Shown here piece after piece: positions 50,765 to 59,839 of a stretch of 64,000 nucleotides of DNA (its first letter is position 1; the number at the start of each line of letters is the position of its first letter). Position numbers and translations under genes: made by a program. The notes below the pieces were generated by a model. The model saw nothing but the letters and a program-made list of their open reading frames with translations, ran no database searches and was not told the origin of the DNA. Location: the NCBI GenBank assembly GCA_947259225.1, contig CAMYLK010000003.1, positions 62,001-126,000 of the forward strand, given 5' to 3'. The DNA is from an uncultured Desulfobulbaceae bacterium. Lineage in GTDB: Bacteria; Desulfobacterota; Desulfobulbia; Desulfobulbales; Desulfobulbaceae.

Positions 50765-52465
50765 ATGGCACAGCGAATTGTGGTTGATCCTGTAACAAGG
50801 ATCGAAGGCCACCTGAGAATAGATGCAGAGGTAGATAACGGCCAGATTGTAAAAGCCTGGTCATCGGGCCAGATGTGGCGAGGAATTGAAGTTATTTTAC
50901 AAGGACGGGATCCCAGGGATGCCTGGCTTTTTACTCAGCGTATCTGCGGCGTCTGCACCACCGTACATGCTCTGGCTTCGGTCAGATGCGTAGAGAACGC
51001 CCTGGGCCTTGAAATACCAATGAATGCCCAGTATATCCGCAACCTGGTTCAATCCATCCACGCACTGCACGATCACATAGTTCATTTTTATGTCCTATCG
51101 GCTCTGGACTGGGTAGATGTAGTGTCAGCACTTTCAGCAGATATCAACAAGACGGTCCAGCTGGCTGAAAGCATTTCCAACTGGCCAGGCAATAGCGCCA
51201 ACCGTTTCAAGGCTGTCAAAGCGAAGGTACAGGCCATTGTTGACAGCGGCCAACTCGGACCCTTTGCCAATGCCTACTGGGGTCATTCAGCAATGATCCT
51301 GCCCCCGGAAGCAAACCTGATGGCAGTTTCCCACTACCTGGAAGCCCTTGATTATCAACAGAAGGCAGACCAGGCGCTTGCCATTATCTCCGGCAAAAAC
51401 CCGCACATCCAGAACCTGTCAGTCGGTGGTGTAACAGCGGCCATTAATCCTGATAATGAAAATACCCTTAACGTTGAGCGTCTCTATTGGGTCAAACAGC
51501 TTGTCGAGGAGGTAAAAGGTTTTATCCATCAGGTCTATGTACCCGATACCCTTGCAATTGCTGCTTTATACAAAGACTGGCTTCCATATGGAGCGGGAGT
51601 AACAAACTACCTTGCGGTACCGGACATGGTACTTGATACCAAGGCGGAAACTTTTGATCTGCCCGGTGGAACCATCATGGGCGGTGATTTAAGCACTGTT
51701 AAACCGATTTCCAGCTTCAACGATCCCTATTTCAGGGACAACGTAGTCGAAAGCATTGCCCACTCATGGTATGACGGCGACTGGACAAGGCATCCATACG
51801 AAGAAGACACTGTCCCCAAATATACTGAATTTGAGGATGACGGCAGGTACACCTGGCTCAAAGCCCCGCGATTCCAGGGTGAGCCCATGCAGGTCGGACC
51901 TCTGGCCCAGGTCATGGTCGGTTACGCCCAAGGTCATGAGATGACAAAAAAATATGTGGATTATGCCCTATCGCAAATCTCCACTATAGCCGGCGCCCAG
52001 GTAGGCCCCGAAGCTCTGCACTCCACAATCGGACGTCATGGAGCCCGGGCCATCAGATGCGCCATGATGGCTGACCTCGCACTCAAACACTGGCAGCTGC
52101 TGGTTGACAACATCGGTACAGGCGACCTGGAAATTTTCAACAAACCGACCTTTCCCAAAGGAGAGATCCAGGGATTCGGTATCCACGAAGCCCCCAGGGG
52201 TACACTGTCACACTGGATCGTTATCCAGGACGGTGTCATCAAAAACTATCAGTGTGTTGTTCCGTCTACCTGGAACGCCGGCCCCCGAGACGACAAAGAC
52301 AAACCGGGACCGTATGAGGCATCCCTGGTGGGCAACCCGATTGCAGATCCGGAGAAACCTCTGGAGGTACTGCGAACAATCCATTCCTTTGATCCGTGTA
52401 TTGCCTGCGCTGTCCACATGCTGGACCCTGAAGGCAACGAACTGATAAAGGTTAAGGCTCTGTAG
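50765..52465 (+). CDS. Periplasmic [NiFe] hydrogenase, large subunit
   Basis: The 566-residue protein carries the Ni-Fe active site. The N-terminal ligands are Cys61 and Cys64 (RICGVCTTVH) and the C-terminal ligands Cys545 and Cys548 (DPCIACAVH). Both C-terminal positions are Cys, so it is not a selenocysteine type. A 15-residue tail after His551 (MLDPEGNELIKVKAL) is the usual peptide removed by the maturation protease. It has no signal and travels with the small subunit. GGGAGGAC precedes the ATG; it is 17 bp from the small subunit gene. Confidence 0.96.
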   Translation: MAQRIVVDPVTRIEGHLRIDAEVDNGQIVKAWSSGQMWRGIEVILQGRDPRDAWLFTQRICGVCTTVHALASVRCVENALGLEIPMNAQYIRNLVQSIHALHDHIVHFYVLSALDWVDVVSALSADINKTVQLAESISNWPGNSANRFKAVKAKVQAIVDSGQLGPFANAYWGHSAMILPPEANLMAVSHYLEALDYQQKADQALAIISGKNPHIQNLSVGGVTAAINPDNENTLNVERLYWVKQLVEEVKGFIHQVYVPDTLAIAALYKDWLPYGAGVTNYLAVPDMVLDTKAETFDLPGGTIMGGDLSTVKPISSFNDPYFRDNVVESIAHSWYDGDWTRHPYEEDTVPKYTEFEDDGRYTWLKAPRFQGEPMQVGPLAQVMVGYAQGHEMTKKYVDYALSQISTIAGAQVGPEALHSTIGRHGARAIRCAMMADLALKHWQLLVDNIGTGDLEIFNKPTFPKGEIQGFGIHEAPRGTLSHWIVIQDGVIKNYQCVVPSTWNAGPRDDKDKPGPYEASLVGNPIADPEKPLEVLRTIHSFDPCIACAVHMLDPEGNELIKVKAL

Positions 52466-52500
52466 GAGCCCCTCCATTAACTGATGTAAAGGAGGACACC

Positions 52501-53148
52501 ATGCGCTACGATCAAAAATATGCCTGGAGTATTCTGCTACGGCTGTTCCACTGGAGTTTTGCCTTATCCATAGTGGCGTTGGCTGTCACGGGATTCTATA
52601 TCCACTTTCCGTGGACCAACACCTATCTGGAAGGTGACAGCTGCTTTCCCGTAGCAACAATGCGCTACATTCATTTTATTGCCGGTTTTGTATTTACCGG
52701 TGCCATTCTTACCAGGATCTACCTCCTGTTTTTCGGGAACAAGTATGAACGGTTCTGGGATTTTCTGCCGGTTACCCCGAAAAATATTGGCAACATGGTC
52801 CATACGGCAAAATTTTACCTCTACTTTACAGAGAAGCACAGGCCCCGGGTTGGGCATAATGTTCTGGCCGGCATCATCTACATAATTACCTTTATTCTTG
52901 CGCTTCTGCAGGTCCTGGGTGGTTTGTACATGCTCTATCCTGAACATGCCGCCCTGCAGAAATGGGGTCTCCTCCTTCTCGGGCCACAGCAGCAGGCAAG
53001 ATTTCTTCATTACCTCTTCATGTGGTATTTTATTATCTTTGCCTCGGTGCATGTCTATATTGTTGTCTGGAACGATATCAAATCCAAGGAAGGCCTGATA
53101 TCATCCATTTTTACCGGCACCAAATACATTCCACCTGACAAAGTATAA
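52501..53148 (+). CDS. Ni/Fe-hydrogenase b-type cytochrome subunit
   Basis: The 215-residue membrane protein has four helices: WSFALSIVALAVTGFYIHFP, MRYIHFIAGFVFTGAILTRI, NVLAGIIYIITFILALLQVL and FLHYLFMWYFIIFASVHVYI. His residues in LRLFHWSF, YIHFIAG and ASVHVYIV are the likely ligands of two b haems. It takes electrons from the small subunit to the quinone pool, as HyaC does. AAGGAGG is 6 bases upstream of the ATG. Confidence 0.92.
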   Translation: MRYDQKYAWSILLRLFHWSFALSIVALAVTGFYIHFPWTNTYLEGDSCFPVATMRYIHFIAGFVFTGAILTRIYLLFFGNKYERFWDFLPVTPKNIGNMVHTAKFYLYFTEKHRPRVGHNVLAGIIYIITFILALLQVLGGLYMLYPEHAALQKWGLLLLGPQQQARFLHYLFMWYFIIFASVHVYIVVWNDIKSKEGLISSIFTGTKYIPPDKV

Positions 53149-53157
53149 TTCTTCCAT

Positions 53158-53189
53158 GAGGAGCAGGCTCAAAGCCTGCTCCTCATTTT
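53158..53189 (+). terminator. Strong hairpin between the b-type cytochrome and protease genes
   Basis: A perfect 12-bp stem GAGGAGCAGGCT (53158-53169) / AGCCTGCTCCTC (53173-53184) with a CAA loop is followed by ATTTTC. It lies 10 bp after the cytochrome stop and 22 bp before the protease ATG. It may act as a partial terminator or an mRNA-stabilising end, lowering maturase expression relative to the structural subunits. Confidence 0.72.
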
Positions 53190-53205
53190 CTTCTCAGTCA
53201 CACTT

Positions 53206-53715
53206 ATGGAAAATCAAAAAAAAATCGGTATTCTCGGTATTGGCAACCTTCTGCTCTCCGACGAGGGATTTGGGGTGCACTTTGTCGAGTATCTGGAAAA
53301 AAACTACACTATCCCGGACAATGTTTCTGTGCTCGATGGTGGTACAGCCGGGATCATGATGGCCCCTTTTATGGAACAGCAGGACGTCATGTATGTTATC
53401 GATACCGTTGCGATTAAGGGCGAACCTGGATCAATTCACTGTTTTACCGACGAGGATGTCAGGGCTGGTACCATTCATTACAAAATGTCTCCCCACCAGG
53501 TGGGACTCCTGGACATTCTGGAACTCAGTAAACTGCGAGACCGTGCACCTGAAAGAACTGAAATGCTGACGGTAGTGCCTGAGGATCTCAGCACCAGAAT
53601 TGGATTGTCAGCAACCCTTGAACCCAGGCTCGGCGACGTTATGGAAATCCTTATCCGCTCGCTTGCCGACTACGACACACACCTGATCAGGAAAGATAAA
53701 ATCGCAAGTGCATGA
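53206..53715 (+). CDS. Hydrogenase maturation protease (HyaD/HynC family)
   Basis: The 169-residue endopeptidase removes the C-terminal tail of the large subunit after Ni insertion. ILGIGNLLLSDEGFGVHFVE has the Ni-sensing Glu/Asp, VIDTVAIKGEPGS the second acidic position, and MSPHQVGLLDIL the His. Length is normal. There is no clear Shine-Dalgarno, and a strong hairpin lies just upstream. Its last 8 bp overlap hypA. Confidence 0.93.
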   Translation: MENQKKIGILGIGNLLLSDEGFGVHFVEYLEKNYTIPDNVSVLDGGTAGIMMAPFMEQQDVMYVIDTVAIKGEPGSIHCFTDEDVRAGTIHYKMSPHQVGLLDILELSKLRDRAPERTEMLTVVPEDLSTRIGLSATLEPRLGDVMEILIRSLADYDTHLIRKDKIASA

Positions 53716-54055
53716 ATTTTCCCTTGCTCAAGGGCTTTTCTCCCAGATTCTCCAGCTAGCTGAAAGTCACGGAGCACAAAACATAATCATTGTTCGGGTT
53801 GAAATCGGTAAACTTTCAGGTATTGTTGCAGACTCGTTTTCATTTGGCTTTGAGGTACTTGCCAGGGAAAATGAACTCACCGAAAATGCTGTTTTGGAGA
53901 TAACTGAAGTTGATCCTGTTAAAACATGCATTGAATGTGGTGGGATTTATCCTTCAAATGAAAAAATACAGGGCCAATGCCCTGATTGCGATTCATTAAA
54001 CTTTACCCTGACTGGCGGAGACGACTTGATTTTAACCCAAGTTGAAATGGAGTGA
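53708..54055 (+). CDS. hypA: Hydrogenase nickel-insertion protein HypA
   Basis: The 115-residue protein starts at GTG 53708 (MHEFSLAQGLF); His2 is the nickel ligand. The zinc site is CIECGGIYP with CPDCDSLNF. It hands nickel to the large subunit together with HypB. It overlaps the protease gene and is 3 bp from hypB. Confidence 0.95.
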   Translation: MHEFSLAQGLFSQILQLAESHGAQNIIIVRVEIGKLSGIVADSFSFGFEVLARENELTENAVLEITEVDPVKTCIECGGIYPSNEKIQGQCPDCDSLNFTLTGGDDLILTQVEME

Positions 54056-54058
54056 ATA

Positions 54059-54766
54059 ATGTGTGATGTATGCGGTTGCCAAGTGCCCGATAAAGAAAAA
54101 ACCTCACAAACTGTTGATGTACATGAAAGTCTGCTTGCTGCCAATATAGCGCAGGCCAAGGAGAACAGACATCACTTCGAACAAATGGGTGCTATCGCAA
54201 TCAACCTGATCAGCAGTCCCGGCTCCGGAAAAACTACCCTGCTTGAACATACCATCCGCAAGCTTCGTGATGAGTTAATAATCGCGGTGATTGAAGGTGA
54301 CATTGAAACTGAGAGAGATGCGGTTCGCATAAGAGCACAAGGTGCGCCGGCAGTCCAGATCACTACCGGAGGAGCCTGTCATCTGGATGCCAGACTTGTC
54401 CACAAGGGATTGCACCAACTGCAGCATGAGAGTGAATCTGAAAAATTTGACATCATATTTATTGAAAATGTCGGCAACCTGGTCTGTCCTGCCACTTTTG
54501 ACCTTGGTGAACACGAACGTATCGTTATGATCTCTGTACCGGAAGGATCAGACAAACCTGCCAAGTATCCAAAAGCCTTTACGACTTCCCAGAAATTTCT
54601 TATCACCAAGACAGATCTTCTTCCCTATTTTGATTTCTCCATTGACGAGGCAAAAGAGGAAGCACTGAAATTGAACCAAGGCTTGAAAATCATGGAACTT
54701 TCCGCAACGACAGGTAACGGCTTTGAGGATTGGCTCACCTATCTGAGGAGTCTCAAAAGCAGGTAA
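54059..54766 (+). CDS. hypB: Hydrogenase nickel incorporation GTPase HypB
   Basis: The 235-residue protein begins MCDVCGCQVP, a short metal-binding CxxCxC start without a His-rich nickel-storage stretch. The GTPase domain has NLISSPGSGKTTLLEHTI (P-loop), VIEGDIETERDA, ITTGGACHLDARLV (metal site), FIENVGNLVCPATFD and ITKTDLLPYFDF (NKxD equivalent). It completes the hyp set of this locus. Confidence 0.95.
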   Translation: MCDVCGCQVPDKEKTSQTVDVHESLLAANIAQAKENRHHFEQMGAIAINLISSPGSGKTTLLEHTIRKLRDELIIAVIEGDIETERDAVRIRAQGAPAVQITTGGACHLDARLVHKGLHQLQHESESEKFDIIFIENVGNLVCPATFDLGEHERIVMISVPEGSDKPAKYPKAFTTSQKFLITKTDLLPYFDFSIDEAKEEALKLNQGLKIMELSATTGNGFEDWLTYLRSLKSR

Positions 54767-55201
54767 AGCAGAATTTCCCCTACAGTTCAGGAGAACGTCG
54801 TTCAGAGTCATTTGTTTCAATACAAACAATTATTATTGGGCCGTTGTCTATTCGAACGAGCCAATAATATCAGAATACCGTGTTTATGTTTTTTTTGGAG
54901 TTGTTTTCAAACCTTATTTCCTTGAACAACTCAGTTCTGTTATTTCTTCCGTCATTGCCTCTGCGAAATAAAGACCTGCCAAATTCCCAGAATAATTTAT
55001 CCTCCCGCTAAACTTCTCCGGATTTCCTTAGCAAAGACTTGTTAATATCATTGATATATGGTATGAATACTATCTTAATGCCCGGAAGCTTAATAGAACA
55101 AATTCACACTTGTTTATTCCTGGGACCCCAATTTTCCGCGGCAGATTAATGCAGTCATATCGTATTGTGAACTTTAAACAAATGAGTAGAAGGTAAGGCC
55201 A
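54767..55201. other. Intergenic region upstream of the pyruvate carboxylase genes
   Basis: About 435 bp lie between hypB and the biotin carboxylase. No gene or RNA was recognised. A short inverted sequence TTTGTTTCAATACAAACAA lies near 54808-54826. Confidence 0.45.
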
Positions 55202-56644
55202 TTGAGTATTAAAATTTTAGTCGCCAATCGGGGAGAAATTGCCCTCAGAATAATCAGGGCAATCCAAGAGCTGAATTACGAAGCTGTTGCCATTTATGAA
55301 ACACCTGATCATGAATCACGTCATATTCGTATTGCAAATGAAGCAGTATGGATAGGGGATGGTCCGCGTTCAGATTACCTGAACATTGAAAAGGTTATTA
55401 ATGCAGCCAAGCATTCCGGGGCAATTGCCATCCATCCCGGTTACGGCTTTCTGGCAGAAAATCCGCTGCTGGCAGAAGCCTGCGAGGATGCCGGTATCAT
55501 TTTCATCGGTCCCTCTTCCGATGTTATTAAAAAACTGGGCAACAAAGTCACGGCCCGTCAGATAATGGCAGATGCCGGGATACCTATGGTTCCTGGAACA
55601 AAAAATCTGTCCCAGGGCGATGAAGGCAAACAGGAGGCTTTGGCTTTTGCAGAGGAGTACGGGTACCCATTGATGTTGAAGGCCACAGCCGGAGGTGGTG
55701 GCAGGGGTATAAGAAGGGTTGACAATGACAAGGATCTGGACGAACAATATTTAGTCGCCCGCAAGGAAGCCCTGGCCGCATTTAATGATGATTCCGTTTA
55801 TATTGAAAAGGTGGTAGTCAATCCCAAGCATGTTGAAGTGCAGATCATCGCTGACAAATCAGGCAAGACAGTTCATCTGGGCACCCGTGACTGTTCGATT
55901 CAGCGTCGCAATCAGAAACTGGTGGAAATCGCTCCCGCTTTTCACCTTTCTCAGGAACTCGCTGATGAAATTTGCCAGACCGCAGTTAAGGCTGCCAATG
56001 CCTCTAACTACACCAATGCCGGCACGGTTGAATTCCTCCTGGACAGTGACAATAACTATTACTTTATGGAAATCAACACCCGTCTTCAGGTTGAACATAC
56101 TGTGACCGAAATGATCGCAGGAATTGATATTGTCCGCACCCAGATCAAACTGGCGCTTGGCAAGGAACTTATCTTTGACCAGAAAGATATAATGCTCCGC
56201 GGTCATGCCATTGAGGTGAGGATCAACGCCGAAGATCCGAAAAACAACTTCATGCCAGAGGGTGGCAAAACAATTTCTGTGTACCGCTCCCCCGGTGGTT
56301 ATGGTGTCCGGCTGGATGGTTTTTGTTACCAGGGATTCACCATTCCGGAAGAGTACGACTCACTACTCGTCAAGCTTACTGTTTTCGGTTGGTCATGGAA
56401 CGAAACTGTCGACCGGTTGAAACGCTGCCTGACCAATTTTGTTATCGCCGGCCCCAAGACAACAATTCCTTTTTACCTGAACCTGGTGAATGACCCTGAC
56501 TTTAAGGATGGTGAATTTAATACTTCCTACCTTGATACCCATGAACATCTCTTCAATTACGAAGAGCACAGCAGCGAAGCAAATAAACTTGCACGGCTCA
56601 TCGCCGAAATTCACCACAAGGGCAAGAATACGTATGCTGCCTGA
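55202..56644 (+). CDS. pycA: Biotin carboxylase subunit (pyruvate carboxylase subunit A type)
   Basis: The 480-residue ATP-grasp enzyme carboxylates biotin with bicarbonate. MSIKILVANRGEIALRIIRA, HPGYGFLAENPLLAEAC, LKATAGGGGRGIRRV (ATP loop), HLGTRDCSIQRRNQKLVE and MEINTRLQVEHTVTEMIAG are the usual motifs. Length exceeds AccC slightly and fits the stand-alone PycA/AccC group. It starts at TTG 55202. The next gene carries the carboxyltransferase and biotin domains, so pyruvate is the likelier substrate than acetyl-CoA. Confidence 0.9.
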   Translation: MSIKILVANRGEIALRIIRAIQELNYEAVAIYETPDHESRHIRIANEAVWIGDGPRSDYLNIEKVINAAKHSGAIAIHPGYGFLAENPLLAEACEDAGIIFIGPSSDVIKKLGNKVTARQIMADAGIPMVPGTKNLSQGDEGKQEALAFAEEYGYPLMLKATAGGGGRGIRRVDNDKDLDEQYLVARKEALAAFNDDSVYIEKVVVNPKHVEVQIIADKSGKTVHLGTRDCSIQRRNQKLVEIAPAFHLSQELADEICQTAVKAANASNYTNAGTVEFLLDSDNNYYFMEINTRLQVEHTVTEMIAGIDIVRTQIKLALGKELIFDQKDIMLRGHAIEVRINAEDPKNNFMPEGGKTISVYRSPGGYGVRLDGFCYQGFTIPEEYDSLLVKLTVFGWSWNETVDRLKRCLTNFVIAGPKTTIPFYLNLVNDPDFKDGEFNTSYLDTHEHLFNYEEHSSEANKLARLIAEIHHKGKNTYAA

Positions 56645-56728
56645 TTATTAGTGCCGGAAGGTCAAAACCACCACACATCATTTTGACGAAAAAATTTTCA
56701 GAACGACTGAAAACCTTGAGGATATGAG

Positions 56729-58633
56729 ATGACACGAATTACGACTGCAATGGATACAGCCGAGGTGCTCCGCACGTTAAGACAGGCTGACGGTTACTAT
56801 ATTACCAATACCACAAGGGACATGTCCCAGTCTGATTATAAAAACAGAATACTGCTGCATACTGATCTGCTGGCAGCGCCTGCCAGGGAAGCGGCAGGTT
56901 ACTTTTCCCTGGAGATTACTGGAGGGGCATCAATCCATGTCGACATCCTCCGCAAGCAGGTTGATCCGTTTCTCAAACTGGAACTGCTTCGGGAAAAGAT
57001 GCCCAACACCCTTTTCCAGACGCTTTGCCGGGGGGTAAACCTTTTCGGCTACCGGCCCTATCCTCAAAACGTCATCCGGCTGACTGTCCGGGAATTTGCG
57101 AAGTATGTTGACGTATGGCGTACCTTCGACTTCATGAACCATATCCCGAACATGACAGCTGTTTTTGAAGAGGTTGCCAAGGCCGGAAAGATAAATGAAC
57201 CAAGCATATGCTTCTCCACCGGCCCGGAACATACAAATGAGTTTTATGTCTCCAAGGTAAAAGAAATCTTAAACGTGACCGGAGAGGAAATCATTCTCTG
57301 CATCAAGAACCACGGAGGCCTAGGTACTCCCAAAAGAATAGGAGAGCTTGTAGACGCCATCAAGCAGGCTTGCCCTGATCTTATTATTCATTATCACGGG
57401 CACAATACAGACGGTAATGATATCGGCCGGATTACTGCAGCGGTCCTGAATGGCGCTGCCATTGTCGATGCTTCCGACCACGCATTTACAGGTTTTTACG
57501 GTCCTCCCCCATCGCTCACCGTTATCCAGACCTTAAAAGACTACGACAAAAAAGCCATCAGCATTAACGAAGAAGCCGTCATCGAAACATCAGATGCCAT
57601 CAAAGACGAGCGGGCGCATTACGCTCCCTTTGAATCCCAGATTAAAGGTTTCATGCCCACAGTCCAGATCCACAAACTACCAGGCGGTGCCATGGGAAGC
57701 AGCCTTGAACAGGCTGACAAAGGTGGTTTTCTCAAACAGATGCCCGATATACTGCACAAGGAACTTCCAAACGTACAGGTAGAACTCGGCAACTGGTGGA
57801 GCGTTACACCAGGTTCACAGATTCTGTGGACCACTGCGGTCAGCAACGTAGTCGACGGTGAACGCTATGACAACCCTTCCGGTGATCTTAAGAACCTGCT
57901 TCTGGGCAAATACGGTCCATTTCCTTTCTACCAGCCCGCTGACTGGATTTACGAAAAAGTTTTTGGTCCGGACTGGAAAGATATTCTTGAGAAAGAAGGC
58001 GGTGTAGAAGATATCGAGGACATGGATATCGAACAGGAGCGAGACAATCTCAAGGAGCGCGTAGGGTACGAACCCTCTGAACAACAGCTTGTAACCTATC
58101 TCCAGCATCCTAACGATGCTGTCGAATTTTTCAAATTCGAAGATAAATTCGGCAAGTCTTACGTCCTTCCTCCATCGATCTTCCTACGTCAGGGAGGTTT
58201 TGCCCTTGGTGAAAGCCTGGTATTCCAGGATCACGCAGGCAAGGAACACATTGTCGAAGTTGGCCCGTCCCAAATGAATGAAGAAGGTGAAAAAAATATT
58301 TTCCTGAATGTTGATCACCATCAGCGGCTGTTTGTGTTTGAACCGGAAGTCCAGGCAGGAACAGCTGCCGCAGCCGCCTTAACCAAGGATGAAATTACCG
58401 AACTTGCCATCTCCGGGGACATACGGGCTCCCTTCAAAAGTAATGTCTGTGAAATTTCCGTTAAGGTGGGGCAGGAAGTTAATAAAGGTGACCGGGTTGC
58501 AATACTTGAAGCCATGAAGATGCAGACCCCGGTAGTCAGCGAAGTGGACGGTACCGTATCCATTATCTCCGGAAAAGTGGGACAAGCCCTTGCGCCGGGC
58601 GATAAGATAGTGAAGATAAATCCGGCTGAATAG
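56729..58633 (+). CDS. pycB: Pyruvate/oxaloacetate carboxyltransferase with biotin carrier domain (PycB type)
   Basis: The 634-residue protein has an HMGL-like TIM-barrel carboxyltransferase (TNTTRDMSQSDYKNRILLHT, LIIHYHGHNTDGNDIGRITA, HKLPGGAMGSSLEQADKGGF) and a conserved PycB/OadA linker. The C-terminal biotinyl domain has EAMKMQTPV with biotin-accepting Lys597. With the preceding subunit it would make oxaloacetate from pyruvate. Sodium-pump beta and gamma subunits are absent here, so carboxylation is favoured over decarboxylation. It is 84 bp after pycA. Confidence 0.88.
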   Translation: MTRITTAMDTAEVLRTLRQADGYYITNTTRDMSQSDYKNRILLHTDLLAAPAREAAGYFSLEITGGASIHVDILRKQVDPFLKLELLREKMPNTLFQTLCRGVNLFGYRPYPQNVIRLTVREFAKYVDVWRTFDFMNHIPNMTAVFEEVAKAGKINEPSICFSTGPEHTNEFYVSKVKEILNVTGEEIILCIKNHGGLGTPKRIGELVDAIKQACPDLIIHYHGHNTDGNDIGRITAAVLNGAAIVDASDHAFTGFYGPPPSLTVIQTLKDYDKKAISINEEAVIETSDAIKDERAHYAPFESQIKGFMPTVQIHKLPGGAMGSSLEQADKGGFLKQMPDILHKELPNVQVELGNWWSVTPGSQILWTTAVSNVVDGERYDNPSGDLKNLLLGKYGPFPFYQPADWIYEKVFGPDWKDILEKEGGVEDIEDMDIEQERDNLKERVGYEPSEQQLVTYLQHPNDAVEFFKFEDKFGKSYVLPPSIFLRQGGFALGESLVFQDHAGKEHIVEVGPSQMNEEGEKNIFLNVDHHQRLFVFEPEVQAGTAAAAALTKDEITELAISGDIRAPFKSNVCEISVKVGQEVNKGDRVAILEAMKMQTPVVSEVDGTVSIISGKVGQALAPGDKIVKINPAE

Positions 58634-58670
58634 AATTACATGAGGAAGGCTAACCGGTCATGTTGTTTCA

Positions 58671-59114
58671 CTATTCTGAATCGAAAGTCGGCCGGTTAAA
58701 GCCACCCTTGTCAAACCATGGGCGGCTTACCTCTATGCCTTTCACTTCTATTAACATCACTTCTGCTATAAGATAAACCCTGCTGTCCCTGCGTACGCAA
58801 CCGGTCAGAGTTTCTCCATGATGCCCCAAGGCAGCATGGAGGTGAATAAGTGGTTTTTCATCATCCCAGAAAATACTCCCTGTGCCCAGTATCTCACGGG
58901 CATCTTCAATAGTTTTCCAGACCGGCTCAGGCGGCATGACAGGTTCTTTCGGGCCAATAACTACACCGGCACTTTTCAGGCCACCAAAAACCTGAAGCCA
59001 GGCGCATTGAACCTTTTCTCTCATGACAACTTCTATGACTGATTCATGCAGATCATCTCCGTCATCAAGGCGAATATAGAAAATTCGACCGGCCCGCCCT
59101 GTCTGATAATTCAT
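58671..59114 (-). CDS. PPC/DUF296 domain protein
   Basis: The 147-residue protein has the PPC fold pattern: IFYIRLDDGDDLHESVIEVV, WLQVFGGLKSAGVVIGP, PLIHLHAALGHHGETLTGCV and VYLIAEVMLIEV. The paired histidines HLHAALGHHGE match the metal-binding site of bacterial members. Plant relatives are DNA-binding AHL proteins; bacterial stand-alone forms are of unclear role. Its start overlaps the darP stop by 4 bp. Confidence 0.88.
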   Translation of the reverse strand: MNYQTGRAGRIFYIRLDDGDDLHESVIEVVMREKVQCAWLQVFGGLKSAGVVIGPKEPVMPPEPVWKTIEDAREILGTGSIFWDDEKPLIHLHAALGHHGETLTGCVRRDSRVYLIAEVMLIEVKGIEVSRPWFDKGGFNRPTFDSE

Positions 59115-59686
59115 GTGCTCTCCTGATCTCTACCCTGCTTGGCCCTGGCAAAGCGTTCATCTTCCTGGGCTGCACGCAGAATTCTGAAAATCTCACGGCT
59201 GTGTTTCCTGTTCCTGGTACGGGCAAAAAGCTGGGCCAAACGTTTCAAAAGCATTTGATCTACACTCGGAAATTGACTTGACACCTCCTGGACTACATGG
59301 CTTGACCAGTTTTCTTCAAGTTCCTCGTGATTTTCCTTGGCGTGTTTACGCTGCTCAAGTGCCTCGTTGAGAAGGGAATCGCGGATATATTCAATTTCAT
59401 GGAACTCTCTTTTATCCTGCAAAGCCGCCCCCTGCTTCTGGGCCATGAACGCGTACAGATTGTCTATGTTGTCAGGACTGCTCTTTAACAGCTTTGTTAC
59501 ATATTTAATCTGCCTTTTTTTGGCACCACCCTTTAAGGAGGATGCCTGCCGGAGAAGGTCACATATTTCTTCATCACAGGGAAGTGATTCAATTAATATC
59601 GGCGGCAAGCGGCCCATTTCATCAACCAGCTTTTCCAGCTGTTTAATTCTTCTCTTTTTTTCAGTCCTGCTGAGCGGGATGTCCAT
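59111..59686 (-). CDS. darP: Ribosome biogenesis factor DarP (YjgA/DUF615)
   Basis: The 191-residue basic, helical protein has SRTEKKRRIKQLEKLVDEMG, LPCDEEICDLLRQAS, LKGGAKKRQIKYVTKLLKSS and the C-terminal LLKRLAQLFARTRNRKHSREIFRIL-type helices of the YjgA family. In E. coli it aids 50S subunit assembly. It is transcribed with the PPC gene, whose start overlaps its stop. Confidence 0.85.
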   Translation of the reverse strand: MDIPLSRTEKKRRIKQLEKLVDEMGRLPPILIESLPCDEEICDLLRQASSLKGGAKKRQIKYVTKLLKSSPDNIDNLYAFMAQKQGAALQDKREFHEIEYIRDSLLNEALEQRKHAKENHEELEENWSSHVVQEVSSQFPSVDQMLLKRLAQLFARTRNRKHSREIFRILRAAQEDERFARAKQGRDQEST

Positions 59687-59839
59687 AAAATATTTTTCCT
59701 GATTTACTCGTGTAATATCGGTTGACGTTTTCTTTGTAGTAAAAGAATGCTATAGTAGCACCGTTTAAGAGATCTGACTGTATAATAGTTGATCGAATTC
59801 TTTCCAATTGGCAACCTTTTTTACCAAGGAGTACGCCTG

